Shown here one piece after another: positions 29,079 to 31,455 of a stretch of DNA of 31,455 bases. Positions within the stretch are counted from its first letter, which is position 1. The number at the start of each line of letters is the position of its first letter. This DNA is from Vitrella brassicaformis. Its lineage: Eukaryota > Sar > Vitrellaceae. The notes below the pieces were generated by a model. It saw only the letters and a program-made list of their open reading frames with translations, did not search any database and was not told where the DNA came from. The stretch covers positions 1-31,455 of the forward strand of contig CDMY01000523.1 in assembly GCA_001179505.1 (NCBI GenBank), written 5' to 3'. Position numbers and translations under genes: made by a program.

Positions 29079-31455
29079 ATGAGCGGGCAGCCAGATCCCA
29101 GCGAGCGGCTCCATCTCAGCGACCCACCCGACGTGGATCAAGATGATGAGAAGCGCCCGACAGGCAAGACGAAGACGACCGAGAGCGACGTGCCGCAGCC
29201 GCTGCCCGGCTACAAGTCGGTGCTGCGGCTGGGCGGCGCCAAGGGCAAGGGGGACTCCCTGCTGCACGTCGTCAAGGGCGTCACCTGGGGATGGGCTCTC
29301 GGCGGGTGGCAAGACTGGACCTACTGGAAGACGGAGATACTCTCAGGTCAGGCAGCCACCTCCATCCGGGTTCAGTGTATGTCTGTGGTTTACCCACTCG
29401 CTGTGTGTTTTCCGTGTCGTGTGTTGTGTGTTGTGTGTGTATCATTCGTTCGTCAGGTCTGATCATATGTTTCGCGCAGATCCCGGAGTCAGTGGCTTTC
29501 GCCTTCATGGCCAACGTGGACCCGTCAGTCGGCCTCCACGCCGCGTGGATCGTCGGCCTCTTCGCCACGGTCTTCGGGGGGAGGCCTGGCATGATCAACG
29601 GAGCCACTGGGTAACCCACACACATCAAAAATCCGGTCTGCAAACGTGCTGTGGGTCCCATATCAGGGCGATAGCAGCGGTGGCGGGCACGTTTGTGTCG
29701 CGTTCGTGCAAGGATGGTACGGGCGGAGGGGACTGTGAGTACGTGTACGACGGTGTGGAGAAGCTCTTCGTGTCGGTCATCGTGGCGTCGGTCCTCATGT
29801 TCGTCTTTGCCTTCTTCCGACTCAGCAGTCTTATCCAGCTGGTGCCCACACCAGTGATGATCGGTGAGCCGGGCCGGGCGGCCGGGGCAAATTCAGACAG
29901 ACTGGCAGAGGGGGAGAGAAAAGTGCAGACACACATGGGCTATTCTCTCTCTCTGTCTGTATTGTGATCTGTGTGGGTGGTGTGCGTGTGTGCAGGTTTT
30001 GTGAACGGTCTGGCGATAGTGATCGGCATAGCGCAGCTGCACCCGTTCCAGGACGAACACACACACGAGTGGGTCACCGGCTGGGAAGCCGTCTGGATGG
30101 CGCTCCTCTGCATCCTCGCCATGGCACTCGTACGCAATCGCCCAGGGCTGACCAACAAAGATGTTTTGTGTGTGTATGCGCGTGTGTCTGTGTGTATGCG
30201 TGTCTTTGTGTGTAGATGGAGTATTTCCCCAAAGTGCCAGTGGTGGGCAAGCTGGTGCCGTCATCGCTGGTGGCGGTGGTGGCGTCTGTCTTCTTCGAGC
30301 TTGTCATCGTGCGCCAGGCCTTCGGCGGCCGAACCAAGACCATTGGCGACGTGGCGCCCTTCTCTCAAGAGACGGTTGGTCTGCCAGCCACGGGGGGGAG
30401 GGAGGGAGAATGGATGGATGTCTCTCTGGGTTCTCTCTTGGTTGGTGTGGTGTGTGGTTGTTTAGGCGTTTCCAATGCCGTTTTTCCTGAACAGTGATTA
30501 CGACCTGGACAAGATCCGAGAGAGGGACAGCGAAGGCAATGTCGATATGACCGCTACCGTCACGGGCATCATTGTGCAGGGTGGGGTCGGCTGAAACAGG
30601 CGCAGGCACCGAGCAGTCCTGTAAGAGTGTGTGTGTGTGTGTGTGCGTGTGTGTGTTGTGTAGGCATAACCTTGTTCGCGGTTGCCACGATGGAGAGCCT
30701 GATGACGACTGAGGTGGTGACCGACCTACTCAAGACGCCGGGAGATGGGGACCAACAGGCATGTACACACACAGGGACAGACAGACAGACAGACAGGCAG
30801 ACAGAGAGAGAGAGAACAGGGATACAGTCACAATGAGCACATGACACATGACAGATGGATGGATGGATGGATGAGTGGATGCATTCACGTGTTGGTGTGT
30901 GGTGTGTGGTGTGTATCCGCAGGTGTTTGGTATGGGATTGGGCAACGCGTTGGCGGGTCTGTTGGGCGGGATGGGCGGCAACGCCATGATCGGCCTCTCA
31001 GTCATGAACTGCAGAAACGGGTCCATGGGCAAGGAATCAGGTAGGTGTCCATCCATCCATCCAGCCATGTAAGTATGCATCCACCGCATCTGGGTGTGTG
31101 TGTGTGTGGGTCGTGTGTAGGTGTGGTGACGGCCCTGGGCATCTTCGTGATGCTTGTGGGAGGCTATCCCGCGCTCAACTACATCCCCATCGCCTCTCTC
31201 TCGGGAATCATGTTTGTCGTCGTGCTGCACACATTCAAATGGTACGCAGCTCTCCCATCCACACACCCACACCCACACCCACACACATATGGCCACTGAG
31301 TGCATTGCTGATGGGTGAATCTGTCCAGGTATTCCCTGCCGATGATAGTGGCGACGTTTGTGCCTGGTTCGCTTCGGAAGAGGTCCAAGTACCTCAAGCG
31401 GAAGATCAAGCGATGGGACGCTATCATCATAATCGTTGTCACAATCGTCACGGTA
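29079..31455 (+). CDS. SulP-family inorganic anion transporter, 5' part
   Basis: Ten exons in the window: 29079-29346, 29457-29610, 29667-29863, 29996-30129, 30216-30374, 30466-30580, 30664-30758, 30923-31040, 31121-31241 and 31329 to the edge, giving 496 residues; the gene continues. SulP proteins carry sulfate, bicarbonate or related anions across membranes. Residues 1-85 are a hydrophilic cytosolic N-terminus. The first membrane segments hold the family signature [18 protein letters not shown] followed by [14 protein letters not shown], a form close to bacterial SulP members. Further segments follow in [87 protein letters not shown] and [15 protein letters not shown]. The substrate cannot be read from sequence. 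A C-terminal STAS domain, usual in the family, would lie beyond the window. Intron 7 appears to use a GC donor. Confidence 0.92.

Noticed and set aside
28380-29312. 310-codon minus-strand open frame
   Set aside because: It overlaps the Rtf2 coding sequence in another frame and the SulP first exon on the opposite strand; both of those are recognised families.
1-31455. tRNA or rRNA genes
   Set aside because: I looked for tRNA A/B box patterns and rRNA-like stretches on both strands by eye and saw none; a covariance-model scan would be decisive.

Overview
The window is nuclear DNA of a eukaryote: nearly every gene is split by short introns (about 60-165 nt), there are no operons or ribosome binding sites, and both strands carry genes. 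Plastid-style RbfA, a SulP anion transporter, paralogous TLDc genes and a GC-rich, microsatellite-laden genome suggest a photosynthetic alveolate, most likely a chromerid such as Vitrella brassicaformis. That identification is inference; no rRNA or other taxonomic marker is present.

Layout. The left two thirds (about 1-20500) is a segmentally duplicated accessory region. It holds two paralogues of a BTB/POZ-like gene (2742-5012, intact; 18011-20492, broken by an in-frame stop and two frameshifts) and two TLDc-domain genes (8436-9321 with a signal peptide; 14069-15398 with an atypical RING finger). They are separated by arrays of a composite non-coding repeat (copies near 1, 719, 6474, 10295, 11560 and 12661) made of CTGT/CAGA/TG microsatellites, a 90-bp core, a conserved small hairpin and, next to the genes, a telomere-like inverted motif. 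Pieces of gene 5' ends were duplicated with the repeats: a start-less copy of the RING-TLDc 5' region lies upstream of the first BTB gene. A possible small minus-strand gene (16942-17469) encodes a membrane-anchored, charged helical protein of unknown function.

The right third (about 21000-31455) is ordinary conserved gene space: a doubtful minus-strand C-terminal coding piece (21074-21659), a four-exon RbfA-like ribosome-binding factor (minus, 21956-23107), a divergently arranged seven-exon gene of unknown function (plus, 23295-25817), a single-exon Rtf2 homologue (minus, 27761-28696) and, divergent from it, a SulP transporter whose 3' end lies beyond the window (plus, 29079 onward).

How the genes relate. 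RbfA, Rtf2 and SulP are independent housekeeping functions. The BTB, RING and TLDc genes look like members of lineage-expanded families evolving by tandem duplication and exon exchange: the TLDc exon has the same phase-2 boundary in both genes but is joined to unrelated N-termini. BTB and RING domains commonly occur in ubiquitin-ligase components, so a ubiquitin or stress-response link is possible but not shown by the sequence.
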